A stretch of 64,000 nucleotides of DNA from Mixta hanseatica (GCF_023517775.1 NZ_CP082904.1:1302001-1366000); one strand, 5' to 3'; numbered from the stretch's first letter, positions 1 through 8,268 are shown. The notes: a model not told the origin generated them from the letters alone. Translations and numbers: made by a program.

Positions 1-95
1 TAATTGCGATCGTTTTTTCGTAGCTCGGCCTTCTTCAGATTCCGCTTAACTGGCTCGTAATGCTCAGGCCAGATTTTCAGTTCGTGTGTCGTCAT
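1..95 (-). CDS. DUF3850 domain protein, partial (cut by window start)
   Basis: The minus strand reads MTTHELKIWPEHYEPV and goes on to an ELRKND motif before running off the window. This matches the N-terminal motif of DUF3850, a small ASCH/PUA-like phage and bacterial family of unproven nucleic-acid-related role. The start is supported by a strong GGAGG at 101-105, six bases upstream. It lies in the leftward early operon of the prophage, just after a terminator, so its transcription probably depends on antitermination. Only 31 residues are visible. Confidence 0.7.
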   Translation of the reverse strand, partial: MTTHELKIWPEHYEPVKRNLKKAELRKNDRN

Positions 96-112
96 GCTTT
101 CCTCCAGGCAAT

Positions 113-137
113 AAAAAACCGCCTCGGTGGGCGGTTT
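113..137 (-). terminator. Rho-independent terminator in leftward operon
   Basis: The minus strand reads AACCGCC - short loop - GGCGGTTTTTT: a GC-rich stem with a T run. It lies between the truncated gene at 158-311 and the ribosome site of the DUF3850 gene, as expected for an intra-operon terminator read through under N-type antitermination. Confidence 0.7.
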
Positions 138-157
138 GATGGGTTCGGGCTTATTGC

Positions 158-311
158 TTATTCAGCTAGTTTTACCCGGATACTTAAAGGCTTTGATGGG
201 GTATTCCCTACCTGAATCCCGCTACGCTGCGTTACCATATATTTGGTTGCCACGCCATCTTCTACCAAAAACATCTCCCCACCCAAAGTAGGCTCAGTAG
301 AAAAGTCATAG
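158..311 (-). pseudogene. C-terminal fragment of an early-left prophage gene, cut by IS911-like element
   Basis: An open minus-strand frame of 51 codons enters from the IS boundary and stops with TAA at 158-160. It contains GGEMFLVEDGVATKYMV and ends IRVKLAE. The 5' part is absent on the other side of the IS, so it was removed together with the intervening DNA. I do not recognise the family. Same strand as the DUF3850 gene, so probably the same leftward operon. Confidence 0.6.
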
Positions 312-383
312 TGTAGTGGTTTACTGAATTTGGCCACCCGAACAGAGGTGATATGCTCACCTCAGAACATTACAGGTGCCTCA

Positions 384-1552
<1,169 letters not shown>

Positions 1553-1560
1553 CCACTACA

Positions 1561-1768
1561 CTGCCAGCTTGAGCAGCAAGAGAGTGATGGCTGGATTGAG
1601 TGGGGAGGTGGGGAAATGCCAGTCTCTCCTGAAAGTGTCGTAGATGTTAGGTGGCGCGCCGGAGGAAAGATGACGGTTGAAGCAGGCGGCAGATCTTGGG
1701 CTCATGATGGAAGGTTTTCCGACATCATCGCCTATCGGGTGATTGAGAATGATGGGAGGGAAGGATGA
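1561..1768 (+). pseudogene. 3' fragment of a Nin-region/early-right phage gene truncated by the IS
   Basis: Frame open from the IS edge (CQLEQQESDGWIEWGGG) to a TGA at 1766-1768, which overlaps the ATG of the next gene (ATGA). The WIEWGGGEMPVSPESVVDVRWR segment resembles small phage proteins with a W-I-x-W / V-D-V-R core, but I cannot name the family. The 5' half is missing and not found left of the IS, so it was deleted. Confidence 0.6.
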
Positions 1769-1866
1769 GTGATTTCTTCAATGAACACGTGATGCGATAT
1801 CACTGGGAGGCCCTCAAGCGTCGTCACGCTGAGTGGCTGTCCCGAGCTAAACAGGAGGCCTCATGA
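1765..1866 (+). CDS. 33-residue phage protein
   Basis: Begins MSDFFNEHVMRYHWEAL and ends RAKQEAS. Both ends are in ATGA-type overlaps (stop of the upstream fragment at 1766-1768; the start of the next gene at 1863 overlaps its stop at 1864-1866), the tight coupling typical of lambdoid early-right operons, and GGGAGGGAAGG precedes the start. Function unknown. Confidence 0.55.
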   Translation: MSDFFNEHVMRYHWEALKRRHAEWLSRAKQEAS

Positions 1867-2060
1867 CAACCCAAACCAACGGCGATGAGCTGGAGCAGCG
1901 CCGCAACTGGAGAGCATTTCTATCTTGGTGGTGCGCCCCTGAGCAGCAGGAGCTGAGATATTCATGCGCTCAAGGGTGGGGATGGAAGATTTGGCAGGCG
2001 GCGACCAGCAGCAAACAGGAGCAGAGCGATGGAGAAACAGACATATCTCATCAGAGATAA
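1863..2060 (+). CDS. 65-residue phage protein of unknown function
   Basis: Starts MTTQTNGDELEQRRNWRAFL; Trp-rich middle (FLSWWCAPEQQ, GWGWKIWQAA). Translationally coupled to the gene before (ATGA) and overlapping ninB by 32 bases. An AGGAGG motif at 1854-1859 sits just upstream. No recognisable domain. Confidence 0.6.
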   Translation: MTTQTNGDELEQRRNWRAFLSWWCAPEQQELRYSCAQGWGWKIWQAATSSKQEQSDGETDISHQR

Positions 2061-2463
2061 CCGAATACGCCAGAGCTGCATAGAAGCCATCCAGAACCTC
2101 CCCACCAATACCGATCGCCCCCTACAGATAATCATCCAGGAAGACACCCGCAGCCTTGCGCAAAATCGCATGCTTTGGGCCTGCCTGCGTGACGTATCGC
2201 AGCAGGTGGTGTGGTACGGGAAGAAACTCGACTCCGACAGCTGGAAGAACATATTCAGCGCCAGCCTGAAGGGGCAGGAGACGGTGCCGGGCATCAATGG
2301 CGGCTTCGTGGTGCTGGGCCAGTCAACAAGCAAAATGCGCGTCAGTGAGATGCGTGACCTTATCGAATTAATCCACGCCTTCGGCATCGAGCATAACGTC
2401 AGATTCAGTGATGAATCAGCACGCGCTCGGGAGTGGGCGAACAGATCTGGGAGTGCAGCATGA
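2029..2463 (+). CDS. ninB: Recombination protein NinB
   Basis: 144 residues. The sequence IIIQEDTRSLAQNRMLWACL and the later RVSEMRDLIELIHAFG and SDESARAREWA match NinB (Orf) of lambda, which binds single-stranded DNA and SSB and acts in RecF-pathway-like recombination, replacing RecFOR functions in phage crosses. The start overlaps the previous frame, and its TGA overlaps the ATG of the next gene at 2460. First fully intact recognisable gene of the Nin region after the IS-associated deletion. Confidence 0.88.
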   Translation: MEKQTYLIRDNRIRQSCIEAIQNLPTNTDRPLQIIIQEDTRSLAQNRMLWACLRDVSQQVVWYGKKLDSDSWKNIFSASLKGQETVPGINGGFVVLGQSTSKMRVSEMRDLIELIHAFGIEHNVRFSDESARAREWANRSGSAA

Positions 2464-2741
2464 GCAATATCAGAGAAGAAATCCACAACGTACTGGCAGA
2501 CGGCTATTGGTATTCATCGAAAGAGATTCTCGACACTGTTTGCCACAAGACCGGTGCCACTCGCGTCCAGGTTAACTCAGCCCTTCATACCATGTCCGGC
2601 AGCGGTGAAATCATCAAAGAGCGGGAAGAGACAGGCCATCGCCACTGTCGCTTTCGCATCGGGAAAGAGAAGTTCGCATTCGGTATCAGCGCCAGCATCT
2701 CACTGTTTGACAGCCTTCTGAAATCAGTGAGGACAGCATGA
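2460..2741 (+). CDS. Small phage protein, winged-helix-like
   Basis: 93 residues from the ATG that overlaps the ninB stop. The first part (REEIHNVLADGYWYSSKEIL and VNSALHTMSGSGEIIKERE) looks like a winged helix: helix, helix, then a turn with a charged wing. The rest (RFRIGKEKFAFGISASIS) is unassigned. Probably DNA-binding, by inference only. Confidence 0.6.
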   Translation: MSNIREEIHNVLADGYWYSSKEILDTVCHKTGATRVQVNSALHTMSGSGEIIKEREETGHRHCRFRIGKEKFAFGISASISLFDSLLKSVRTA

Positions 2742-2953
2742 ACGCAACAATCGAGACCATCCCTGAATTACTGGTGAAGACGCGCGGAAATATGACCGGG
2801 CTGGCGCAGCAACTTAAATCTAACCGAGCAACCATCCGCAAATACGCTCGCGACTTCAACGCAACTCATCATGCCATTGTGAACGGCGTTTTGATGACTT
2901 TTCGCGGACAGTTGGGCGCCCATAAGAGGGAAGGGAAATGCGACAAAGAGTGA
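2738..2953 (+). CDS. ninH: NinH-like protein
   Basis: 71 residues. ETIPELLVKTRGNMTGLA and NRATIRKYARDF form a helix-turn-helix, and HHAIVNGVLM is the characteristic C-terminal NinH motif known from lambda. ATGA overlap with the gene before. NinH is thought to be a Fis-like DNA-binding protein; its role is unsettled. The tail after residue 58 differs from lambda. Confidence 0.75.
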   Translation: MNATIETIPELLVKTRGNMTGLAQQLKSNRATIRKYARDFNATHHAIVNGVLMTFRGQLGAHKREGKCDKE

Positions 2954-3108
2954 GCATCACACAGAAAGCGATAGATAACCTCAAGTTCCGCGTCACCCAC
3001 CGTAAGCCCCGCAAGAAATCAATCCCAACCGCCAGCCAGATAGCCACGTTTGATTACGTAGGCGGCCTGTTGCGCGCTAAATGGGACCGGATGAGGACGG
3101 CACGATGA
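2938..3108 (+). CDS. ninE: NinE-like protein
   Basis: 56 residues: MRQRVSITQKAIDNLKF, then KPRKKSIPTASQIATFDYV and KWDRMRTAR. Spacing and residues follow lambda NinE (R-Q-R-x-S-I-T; K-P-I-P; T-F-N-Y; W-x-x-R-R), recalled from memory. Both ends overlap neighbours; its TGA (3106-3108) overlaps the next ATG at 3105. Function unknown in the family. Confidence 0.72.
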   Translation: MRQRVSITQKAIDNLKFRVTHRKPRKKSIPTASQIATFDYVGGLLRAKWDRMRTAR

Positions 3109-3254
3109 GCGAACCAACAGAACAAATCTGCGCTGACTGTGGAATCCCGCTGTCACCAGACGAGACCTTTGTCTGCTCTGACTGCTGTGCTTTCTACACG
3201 ATATTCAGAGACCCTAACGGATATATGGCTGGAGACGATGATGAGGAAGCATAG
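3105..3254 (+). CDS. ninF: NinF-like zinc-ribbon protein
   Basis: 49 residues with two CxxC pairs (CADCG at about 10-14 and CSDCC at about 24-28) and an acidic tail (AGDDDEEA), like lambda NinF. The four cysteines suggest a zinc ribbon. Coupled to ninE by an ATGA overlap. Function unknown. Confidence 0.72.
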   Translation: MSEPTEQICADCGIPLSPDETFVCSDCCAFYTIFRDPNGYMAGDDDEEA

Positions 3255-3477
3255 ATTGCTGGTAATAGGACCGCTGCCAGAGATCGCCAGAGCAGCACTA
3301 TCTAACGCCGCGGAACTAGTTAGTATCGCAGAGGTGAACAGGAATCCATTTGAGCATTCACCAACAGCCGACCTGGGGGTGAAATCGCTTGAAGCATGGC
3401 AGCAAAGACTGAAACGCGGGGCGGGCTTTGCATCCGCACGCAGGAAGGCGAAAAAGAACAGGAGACGACATGGTTAA
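3241..3477 (+). CDS. Small basic phage protein
   Basis: 78 residues, MRKHRLLVIGPLPEIARAAL to a very basic end (RRKAKKNRRRHG). Two ATGs lie in tandem at 3238 and 3241; the GGAG at 3231-3234 gives better spacing to 3241. Overlaps ninF and ninG in other frames. Unrecognised; the basic tail suggests nucleic-acid contact. Confidence 0.55.
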   Translation: MRKHRLLVIGPLPEIARAALSNAAELVSIAEVNRNPFEHSPTADLGVKSLEAWQQRLKRGAGFASARRKAKKNRRRHG

Positions 3478-4078
3478 AGGCAAAGCGCCGAAGCCGAAGA
3501 AGTGCCGTATCTGCCCTGAGAAGTTTATCCCCCGCAGCACCACCCAGACAGTTTGCTCCCCTAAATGTGCCATCCAGCTCGCTAACCAGTTATCCGAACG
3601 CAACAGAAAGCGCCAGGAGAAGCTACAGCGCGATGAATTACGCATACGCAGGGAAAAGCTCAAAACAAAATCTGACTGGTCTAAAGAGGCTCAAATTGCC
3701 GTTAATCGGTATATCTTCTGGCGCGACTATGGGAGGCCATGCATAGCCTGTGGAAGACCGCTTAACTACGGCGTTCGGGGCGGGGCAGTAGATGCAAGTC
3801 ACTACCGGTCACGCGGCTCGGCATCACATCTTCGGTACAACGTTTTCAATATCCACGCGGGCTGTGTTCGCTGCAACCGCGAGCTGTCCGGGAACCTCAT
3901 CCCGTTCCGAATAAACCTCATCGGGAAGATTGGCGCCGATCGCGTCGAAAAACTCGAACACGACAACACACCGCGCAAATTCGATATCGACTACCTGAAG
4001 CGAATGAAGGCCATCTTCACGCGCCGGGCTCGTCATTACGAAAAGCTGCGTAAACGTCAGATGGAGTGTGCAGCATGA
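3470..4078 (+). CDS. ninG: Recombination endonuclease NinG (Rap)
   Basis: 202 residues. The N-terminal CRICPEKF and CSPKC pair forms a zinc site, and the C-terminal half has CIACGRPL, then DASHYRSRG, then CVRCNREL, the His/Cys pattern of NinG/Rap. Lambda Rap is a structure-specific endonuclease that cleaves recombination intermediates (Holliday junctions, D-loops) and raises phage-plasmid recombination. Start ATG at 3470 inside GACATGG, overlapping the previous stop. Ends in an ATGA overlap with the next gene. Confidence 0.9.
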   Translation: MVKGKAPKPKKCRICPEKFIPRSTTQTVCSPKCAIQLANQLSERNRKRQEKLQRDELRIRREKLKTKSDWSKEAQIAVNRYIFWRDYGRPCIACGRPLNYGVRGGAVDASHYRSRGSASHLRYNVFNIHAGCVRCNRELSGNLIPFRINLIGKIGADRVEKLEHDNTPRKFDIDYLKRMKAIFTRRARHYEKLRKRQMECAA

Positions 4079-4212
4079 CCGAATACCTCAAAGACAAATG
4101 GCTGAAGTTGCGGCTGTTCAAAACAAGTCGGATGTTCGAGTGCAATTACCGAATCCTGCGAAACACAGCGAAGATTATGGGGGCCAAGCATGAGCTTAGA
4201 AGCAACGGTTAA
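4075..4212 (+). CDS. 45-residue phage protein between ninG and Q
   Basis: MTEYLKDKWLKLRLFKTSR to GAKHELRSNG. ATGA overlap with ninG and 23-base overlap with Q. Lambdoid phages often have a small ORF in this place. Basic, no recognised domain. Confidence 0.5.
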   Translation: MTEYLKDKWLKLRLFKTSRMFECNYRILRNTAKIMGAKHELRSNG

Positions 4213-4957
4213 ATATCATTTCCCGAAGACAGCAAGCTTTGCCGGAATGCCGCCTGCAACAGCTTCTGATTCACTTTCCGGTACTGACTACATGGCTGCT
4301 ATGGGAATGACACAAAGCCGCGCTCCGTTAGGCTACGCAGCTTTCATGGGGAAGGTTGGGGTAAGTGAGAACGACGCCGCACGCGCCGTTACTCTGTTAA
4401 CTGAATATGCGTTGAGTACCTGCGATAAGGTTGCCGCCTTACGCAAGCTTAGAAGTGATATTAAGCCAGCCGTTATGCAAACGCTCGCAACTTATGCCTA
4501 CATGGATTATTGCCGCAGCGCCGCCAGCGTCAAGCCGTGTGACTGCTGTCAGGCTAAAGGATTCATCGAGGCGGATGTGTTTACGATGAAATCCCCACTA
4601 TCTGGCGGTTATGCCAGAAACGTCAAAGAGACTGTGCGCGTGCTGTGCAAGCAGTGTGGCGGGAAAGGCGTTGTTTCAACGGCGTGTCGCGATTGCAATG
4701 GCCGTGGACGTGCAGTGATGAAAGCGGAGACTGAAAAGCAGGGCGTGCCGGTAATGGGTGACTGCAAGAGGTGCGGCGGGCGTGGGTTTGAACGCATTCC
4801 GTCTACTGAAGCGCACAATGCCGCCTGTGAAATTACCGACGTAATCAGCATCGACACATGGAAGAAGAGTTGCAAGCCGTTCTATGACCAGTTAATTGGC
4901 AAGCTGGAAATAGAGGAGTCATGGGCCAACTCGGCATTAAACAAAGTAACTTCATAG
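4190..4957 (+). CDS. Q: Late gene antitermination protein Q (lambda type)
   Basis: 255 residues, longer than lambda Q (207). The N-terminal half (ATASDSLSGTDYMAAMGMTQ, then VLxLATYAYMDYCRSAA-like) follows lambda Q closely. The middle is an expanded DnaJ-like zinc region with four CxxC-type motifs (CDCC, CKQCGG, CRDCNG, CKRCGG) where lambda has fewer, which explains the length. Q binds the qut site at the late promoter and lets RNA polymerase pass tR' into lysis and structural genes. With the upstream control region deleted, Q may no longer be transcribed from pR. Confidence 0.92.
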   Translation: MSLEATVKYHFPKTASFAGMPPATASDSLSGTDYMAAMGMTQSRAPLGYAAFMGKVGVSENDAARAVTLLTEYALSTCDKVAALRKLRSDIKPAVMQTLATYAYMDYCRSAASVKPCDCCQAKGFIEADVFTMKSPLSGGYARNVKETVRVLCKQCGGKGVVSTACRDCNGRGRAVMKAETEKQGVPVMGDCKRCGGRGFERIPSTEAHNAACEITDVISIDTWKKSCKPFYDQLIGKLEIEESWANSALNKVTS

Positions 4958-4994
4958 CGCAATAGGGAATAGCCCATTAATTTATCGTTGGCTA

Positions 4995-5023
4995 TTTACT
5001 TTTCCCGAAGTTGGGGGTATGAT
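4995..5023 (+). promoter_or_regulatory. Late promoter pR'
   Basis: TTTACT (4995-5000) and TATGAT (5018-5023) with 17-bp spacing, placed 38 bases after the Q stop, just where lambdoid phages carry pR'. The qut site should overlap this promoter. Transcripts would stop at the hairpin at 5069-5097 unless Q acts, giving a short 6S-like RNA. Confidence 0.7.
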
Positions 5024-5068
5024 TCCTAACAGTTGAAGTTGCGCCCGGTTGTTAAGGGCGAACCAAGA

Positions 5069-5097
5069 AGCCCGAGGTTAACGCCTTGGGCTTTTTT
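5069..5097 (+). terminator. Late terminator tR'
   Basis: Stem AGCCCGAGG / CCTTGGGCT with a 6-base loop followed by TTTTTT. Position right after the putative pR' start (about 5030) gives a leader of roughly 65 bases, like the lambda 6S RNA. Confidence 0.8.
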
Positions 5098-5102
5098 GTT
5101 TC

Positions 5103-5235
5103 TGCGCAACAGGCAAGGGCATTTATGCAGCTGCGACAAAGTGCGGCGCACCGGCCGGTGCTAAGTGCTCTTTCCGTTGTGGTGAATACTGGCTTCTGTT
5201 GACCACATCATCGGGAATAAGCACCCGACACCACA
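5103..5235 (+). ncRNA. Candidate structured RNA downstream of tR' (lambda-like)
   Basis: TCTGCGCAACAGGCAAGGGCAT ... GTGCTCTTTCCGTTGTGGTG ... CACCACAACC. From memory, lambda has TCTGCACAACAGGTAAGAGCAT ... GTGCTCTTTCCGTTGTGCTG ... CAGCACAACC in the same place. GTTGTGGTG (5178-5186) can pair with CACCACAAC (5230-5238), and the corresponding lambda segments GTTGTGCTG/CAGCACAAC pair too, with a compensatory C-G swap. An alternative pairing of GTTGT with GCAAC near 5107 is also possible. A coding role is not seen. Confidence 0.45.
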
Positions 5236-5256
5236 ACCTAATTCCAACTTACAAAG

Positions 5257-5279
5257 ACCAGCCAAAGAGCTGGTTTTTT
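5257..5279 (+). terminator. Terminator between tR' region and holin
   Basis: ACCAGC - CAAAGA - GCTGGT followed by TTTTTC on the plus strand. A second block before the lysis genes, presumably also passed by Q-modified polymerase. Confidence 0.65.
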
Positions 5280-5391
5280 CGTTTTTGCGCACGACGAATC
5301 CCTTACCACACTCCTCGTGATCCTTGTCGTCGATGCGCATTTTATTCCTTTCAACAATGACACACAGCCACCCCGAAGGCGGGAGGTGGAG

Positions 5392-5754
5392 ATGAAACGT
5401 ATGCCCGAAAAAGATCCTGGGTTCTGGGCAAGCCTTATAGCCTGGCTCTATGCCCACAGAAACGAATCCGGTTATGCAGGCCTTGCGGGCGTAATGGCTC
5501 TCCTCCGCGCGACATATCTCGGTAAAGAGCCGTGGCCTCGTCGTCTTCTCGATGCGGCGATGTGCAGCTTCTTTGCTTTCTTCCTTCAGCCAACGCTGCA
5601 GGTGATTGGCTCTGTATTTAACTGGAACTTCAGTGAAGACACGACTCGCGTTGCTGCTGTTTTCCTTGGCTTCCTTGGTGTGGATTACATCTCGTCGAAA
5701 ATCCGGCGCCAGATTGATAAACGATTTGGAGACAGTGATGTTAACAGCCAGTGA
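5392..5754 (+). CDS. Lambda-type holin with dual start
   Basis: 120 residues. Starts MKRMPEKDPG, the same layout as P22 gp13 (MKKMPEKHD) and lambda S (MKMPEKHD), where two starts make antiholin and holin. Three hydrophobic segments follow (about 28-42, 53-75, 86-103) and a basic C-terminus (KIRRQIDKRFG). Holins form the inner-membrane lesion that lets the endolysin out. ATG at 5392 has GGGAGGTGG upstream; the second ATG is at 5401. The stop overlaps the endolysin start. Confidence 0.85.
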   Translation: MKRMPEKDPGFWASLIAWLYAHRNESGYAGLAGVMALLRATYLGKEPWPRRLLDAAMCSFFAFFLQPTLQVIGSVFNWNFSEDTTRVAAVFLGFLGVDYISSKIRRQIDKRFGDSDVNSQ

Positions 5755-6370
5755 GTTTCAAAGAGCTGCCGGCGTCAGTGATGTTCTGCGCGATGCCTGG
5801 TACACAAACATTGCAATGGCGATGAGCAAATACGGCATTAACACGCCGCTGCGTCAGGCTCATTTCATTGCACAGACCGGCCATGAATCTTCTGGCTTCC
5901 GCAAGGTGGAAGAGGGACTGAACTATAGCGAAAGCGCTTTGCTTTCCATGTTCAGTAAGCGCATTACCCCGGCACAGGCCAAGAAGTACGGACGCAACGA
6001 GCTTCACGCTGCCGACCAGAAGATGATCGCGAGCATCATTTACGCGAACCGGAACGGCAATGGCGATATCGAATCAGGTGACGGCTATCGCTATCGCGGG
6101 CGTGGACTGATTCAGATTACCGGTAAGGCTAACTATGCCGCTCTGGTAGAACAGCTCGGTGCTGACGTGGTTGGCAACCCTGACCTGTTGACCGGATACA
6201 AGCTGGCTGCCGAATCGGCTGCGGCATGGTGGAAGAATCACGGATTAAATGAACTTGCTGATTCTGATGATGTTACCCGCATCACCAGAATCATTAACGG
6301 TGGCACTAACGGTTTAGATGACAGGAAATCCCGCCTCACAAAGGCTAAGGGGATTCTATGCTCAACGTAA
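5738..6370 (+). CDS. GH19-family endolysin
   Basis: 210 residues. Motifs AHFIAQTGHESSGF (catalytic Glu in the GHES context), YRYRGRGLIQITGKANY and WWKNHGLNELAD are those of chitinase-like glycoside hydrolase 19 lysozymes, which cut the glycan of peptidoglycan. No signal peptide, so release depends on the holin. Start ATG 5738 overlaps the holin end by 17 bases; the C-terminus overlaps the Rz start. Confidence 0.9.
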   Translation: MLTASEFQRAAGVSDVLRDAWYTNIAMAMSKYGINTPLRQAHFIAQTGHESSGFRKVEEGLNYSESALLSMFSKRITPAQAKKYGRNELHAADQKMIASIIYANRNGNGDIESGDGYRYRGRGLIQITGKANYAALVEQLGADVVGNPDLLTGYKLAAESAAAWWKNHGLNELADSDDVTRITRIINGGTNGLDDRKSRLTKAKGILCST

Positions 6371-6813
6371 TCAGCTTCATCCGAAATTACTCACACATCA
6401 TCATTATCGGCCTCGTCTGCATTGCGTTGTGGGGATTGAATGCCCGCAATGGCCAGCTGATGGCAACTAACGACAGGCTGGAAAAGCTGGCAAACAGTAA
6501 AGACGAACAAATAAACGACCTGCGATCGAAAAATGATGACCTGGCATCCAGCGTTGATGCTCTGGTCACTGCAGTAAATCAGCAAAACGCCGTCATGTCT
6601 CAGGTCACTGAGCAACGGGCTTTAACAGCACAGCAAAACAGGAAGCTCCAGAATGAAATCAAGCGCTATCTGGCGGCGGACAAGTGCGCTGTCGCTCCTG
6701 TTGACAGCAATGCTGTTGACCGGCTGCGCGAAGCAGCAAAGTCCGCAAGTGGAGTACAGGGCGATAAAAAGTCCGCAAATCAGCCTGCCGGCGGAGCTTA
6801 CCAGCCCCATTGA
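6358..6813 (+). CDS. Rz: Rz-like i-spanin
   Basis: 151 residues: one N-terminal membrane segment (about 12-28, HIIIIGLVCIALWGL) then a long coiled coil (about 35-105). Inner-membrane spanin partner that, with Rz1, fuses inner and outer membranes in the last step of lysis. Start overlaps the endolysin end; Rz1 is nested in its 3' part in another frame. Confidence 0.82.
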   Translation: MLNVISFIRNYSHIIIIGLVCIALWGLNARNGQLMATNDRLEKLANSKDEQINDLRSKNDDLASSVDALVTAVNQQNAVMSQVTEQRALTAQQNRKLQNEIKRYLAADKCAVAPVDSNAVDRLREAAKSASGVQGDKKSANQPAGGAYQPH

Positions 6814-6946
6814 TGTTCCGTCGGTGCCCGATAGCCTTACATTTGGCGAAAGCGTTGAGCTGAATGCAGAACTGTATGGCGTGATTGGTCAGTGCAACAT
6901 TGACCGGGCAGCTATACGGAAAATCGACACCTCCAGATCGCAGTGA
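6653..6946 (+). CDS. Rz1: Rz1-like o-spanin lipoprotein, nested in Rz
   Basis: 97 residues with a signal sequence and a lipobox LLTGC (Cys about 25). The first half lies inside Rz in the +1 frame and the rest extends past the Rz stop, the embedded-then-overlapping layout of lambdoid spanins. Pro-rich stretch follows the Cys (SPQISLPAELTSPIDVP), as in Rz1. Confidence 0.82.
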   Translation: MKSSAIWRRTSALSLLLTAMLLTGCAKQQSPQVEYRAIKSPQISLPAELTSPIDVPSVPDSLTFGESVELNAELYGVIGQCNIDRAAIRKIDTSRSQ

Positions 6947-6987
6947 CAAACCCCAAGAAGATTCACCTTCAGTAACAGAGCGACATC

Positions 6988-7013
6988 AGCCTCGCATAAC
7001 GCGGGGCTTTTTT
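6988..7013 (+). terminator. Terminator after the lysis cassette
   Basis: AGCCTCGC - ATAAC - GCGGGGCT followed by TTTTTT. Followed by a 150-base gap with no gene I can support before the KilA-N gene. Confidence 0.75.
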
Positions 7014-7161
7014 ATGCCCGCAATAAACCGCGCCATGCCCGGCGCATTTAACAACACAGAGCCTTTCAGGAATCAGCTTCGGAGATAACCGTTATAAGCG
7101 GCGGCTTCTCTGTGGGCGGTTATCTGGGCAACGAGGCTTATTCACTAAAAGGTAAGACGCA

Positions 7162-7683
7162 ATGAATATTGTCCCATTGAACTACAAAGGTGAAGCTATT
7201 CGATTCAATACCGAAGGCTGGGTCAACGTAACAGGTGTCGCTGAGCGATTTGGTAAGCGTATCGATAACTGGATGCGCCTGGCTGAAACGCTGGAATACA
7301 TCCGTGCATTAGATGAAGCATTAACTGGTGCAGATTCGCAAATTTTACATCCCTCACAATCGAGGTATGTAAAAACAAGCAAGGCAAGAAAGGATCGGGG
7401 CGGCGGAACATGGCTTCATCCGAAGCTTTCTGTGGCTTTTGCTCGTTGGTGTGATGCTCGCTTTGCGGTCTGGTGCGACCTGCACATTGATAGCCTGCTT
7501 CGTGGCGAACTGACTGAGCAACAGAAGTTTGAGCAAGCTTGCCGTATTCGCGATGACCGGAAATCCAAAGCCAGTAACGGGGCAAGAGAGATGGCTCGCT
7601 GGCGATGGGATAAGCCAGCCATTGAGGCTAATGTGGAATTCTGGCGTGAGCAGCTTCAGTTGACGCTGGATATTGCCAGTTAA
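7162..7683 (+). CDS. KilA-N domain protein
   Basis: 173 residues. The N-terminal part (INFNTEGWVNVT-like, AERFGKRIDNWMRL) and the central GGGTWLHPKLSVAFARWCDARF motif define the KilA-N DNA-binding domain of phage antirepressors and related regulators; CDLHIDSLL follows. GGTAAGACGC lies ahead of the ATG. Placed between lysis and packaging genes, a usual place for moron-like or regulatory genes. Possibly an antirepressor or a host-modulating factor; not proven. Confidence 0.85.
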   Translation: MNIVPLNYKGEAIRFNTEGWVNVTGVAERFGKRIDNWMRLAETLEYIRALDEALTGADSQILHPSQSRYVKTSKARKDRGGGTWLHPKLSVAFARWCDARFAVWCDLHIDSLLRGELTEQQKFEQACRIRDDRKSKASNGAREMARWRWDKPAIEANVEFWREQLQLTLDIAS

Positions 7684-7823
7684 TGGGCGGCGCAAAACTG
7701 CGTTATCGAAAATATCAATGAGTTATTGAGAGCCTATTTCACAACGGCTCTTTGTCCGCTGCTGGACGTGCGCCTGAACTACCTCCTACACTTTGTAACG
7801 TGTCTCATAAAAAAGGAGGATTC

Positions 7824-7952
7824 ATGTCTGAGCGTCCGGTCGAAGGAGATCACCCTGACTATGACCCTAAACCAGTCTCGCCTAATCCAGATGAAAAAGG
7901 TGAAGGTAAAGACGATCCACATAAAGCACCTGAGTCAGGAGATAAATTCTGA
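7824..7952 (+). CDS. 42-residue acidic disordered protein
   Basis: MSERPVEGDHPDYDPKPV to APESGDKF; made almost only of D, E, P, K, G and S. AAAAGGAGG seven bases upstream is a very strong ribosome site, which argues that it is translated. Own terminator directly after it. No homologue recognised. Confidence 0.6.
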   Translation: MSERPVEGDHPDYDPKPVSPNPDEKGEGKDDPHKAPESGDKF

Positions 7953-7961
7953 ATCATGCTA

Positions 7962-7983
7962 AGCCGCCTCCGGGCGGTTTTTT
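7962..7983 (+). terminator. Terminator after the acidic small protein
   Basis: AGCCGCC - TCCG - GGCGGTT then TTTTT. It would insulate the small gene from the packaging operon. Confidence 0.7.
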
Positions 7984-7995
7984 ATTGGAGTAAAC

Positions 7996-8268
7996 ATGGC
8001 TGACACCTACCGCATTACAGTAACCACTAAGTCAGGCGAAACGCATGAAGGCCTGATGAACCGTTCGCAGCCGGAAATGGTTAATGGCTTCATCGGCGTT
8101 GCTCGTGAAGATGGCGCCTGGGTATATCTGGCACCTGATGACGTGCTGAAGATGGAGTATGTGCCGGAGCCGCTTAAAGAGGTCGAGCCAGAGCCCAAGC
8201 CAGAGACTGAAACCGAACAATCAGCGCCGGCCGATGAAACAGATTCGGCTGAAGAGACAACAGAGTAA
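7996..8268 (+). CDS. Phage protein with acidic Pro/Glu tail
   Basis: 90 residues. The first 55 (YRITVTTKSGETHEGLMN, ..DGAWVYLAPDDVLKMEYV) form a likely small beta barrel; the last 35 are an E/P-rich disordered tail. GGAG upstream. Sits immediately before terminase small subunit. Function unknown; a packaging or head accessory role is only inferred from position. Confidence 0.6.
   Translation: MADTYRITVTTKSGETHEGLMNRSQPEMVNGFIGVAREDGAWVYLAPDDVLKMEYVPEPLKEVEPEPKPETETEQSAPADETDSAEETTE

Noticed and set aside
7726..7752. Terminator AGAGCC/GGCTCT after the KilA-N gene
   Set aside because: Only six pairs, an 11-base loop and three T; too weak to list. No cos or pac site is recognisable here either.
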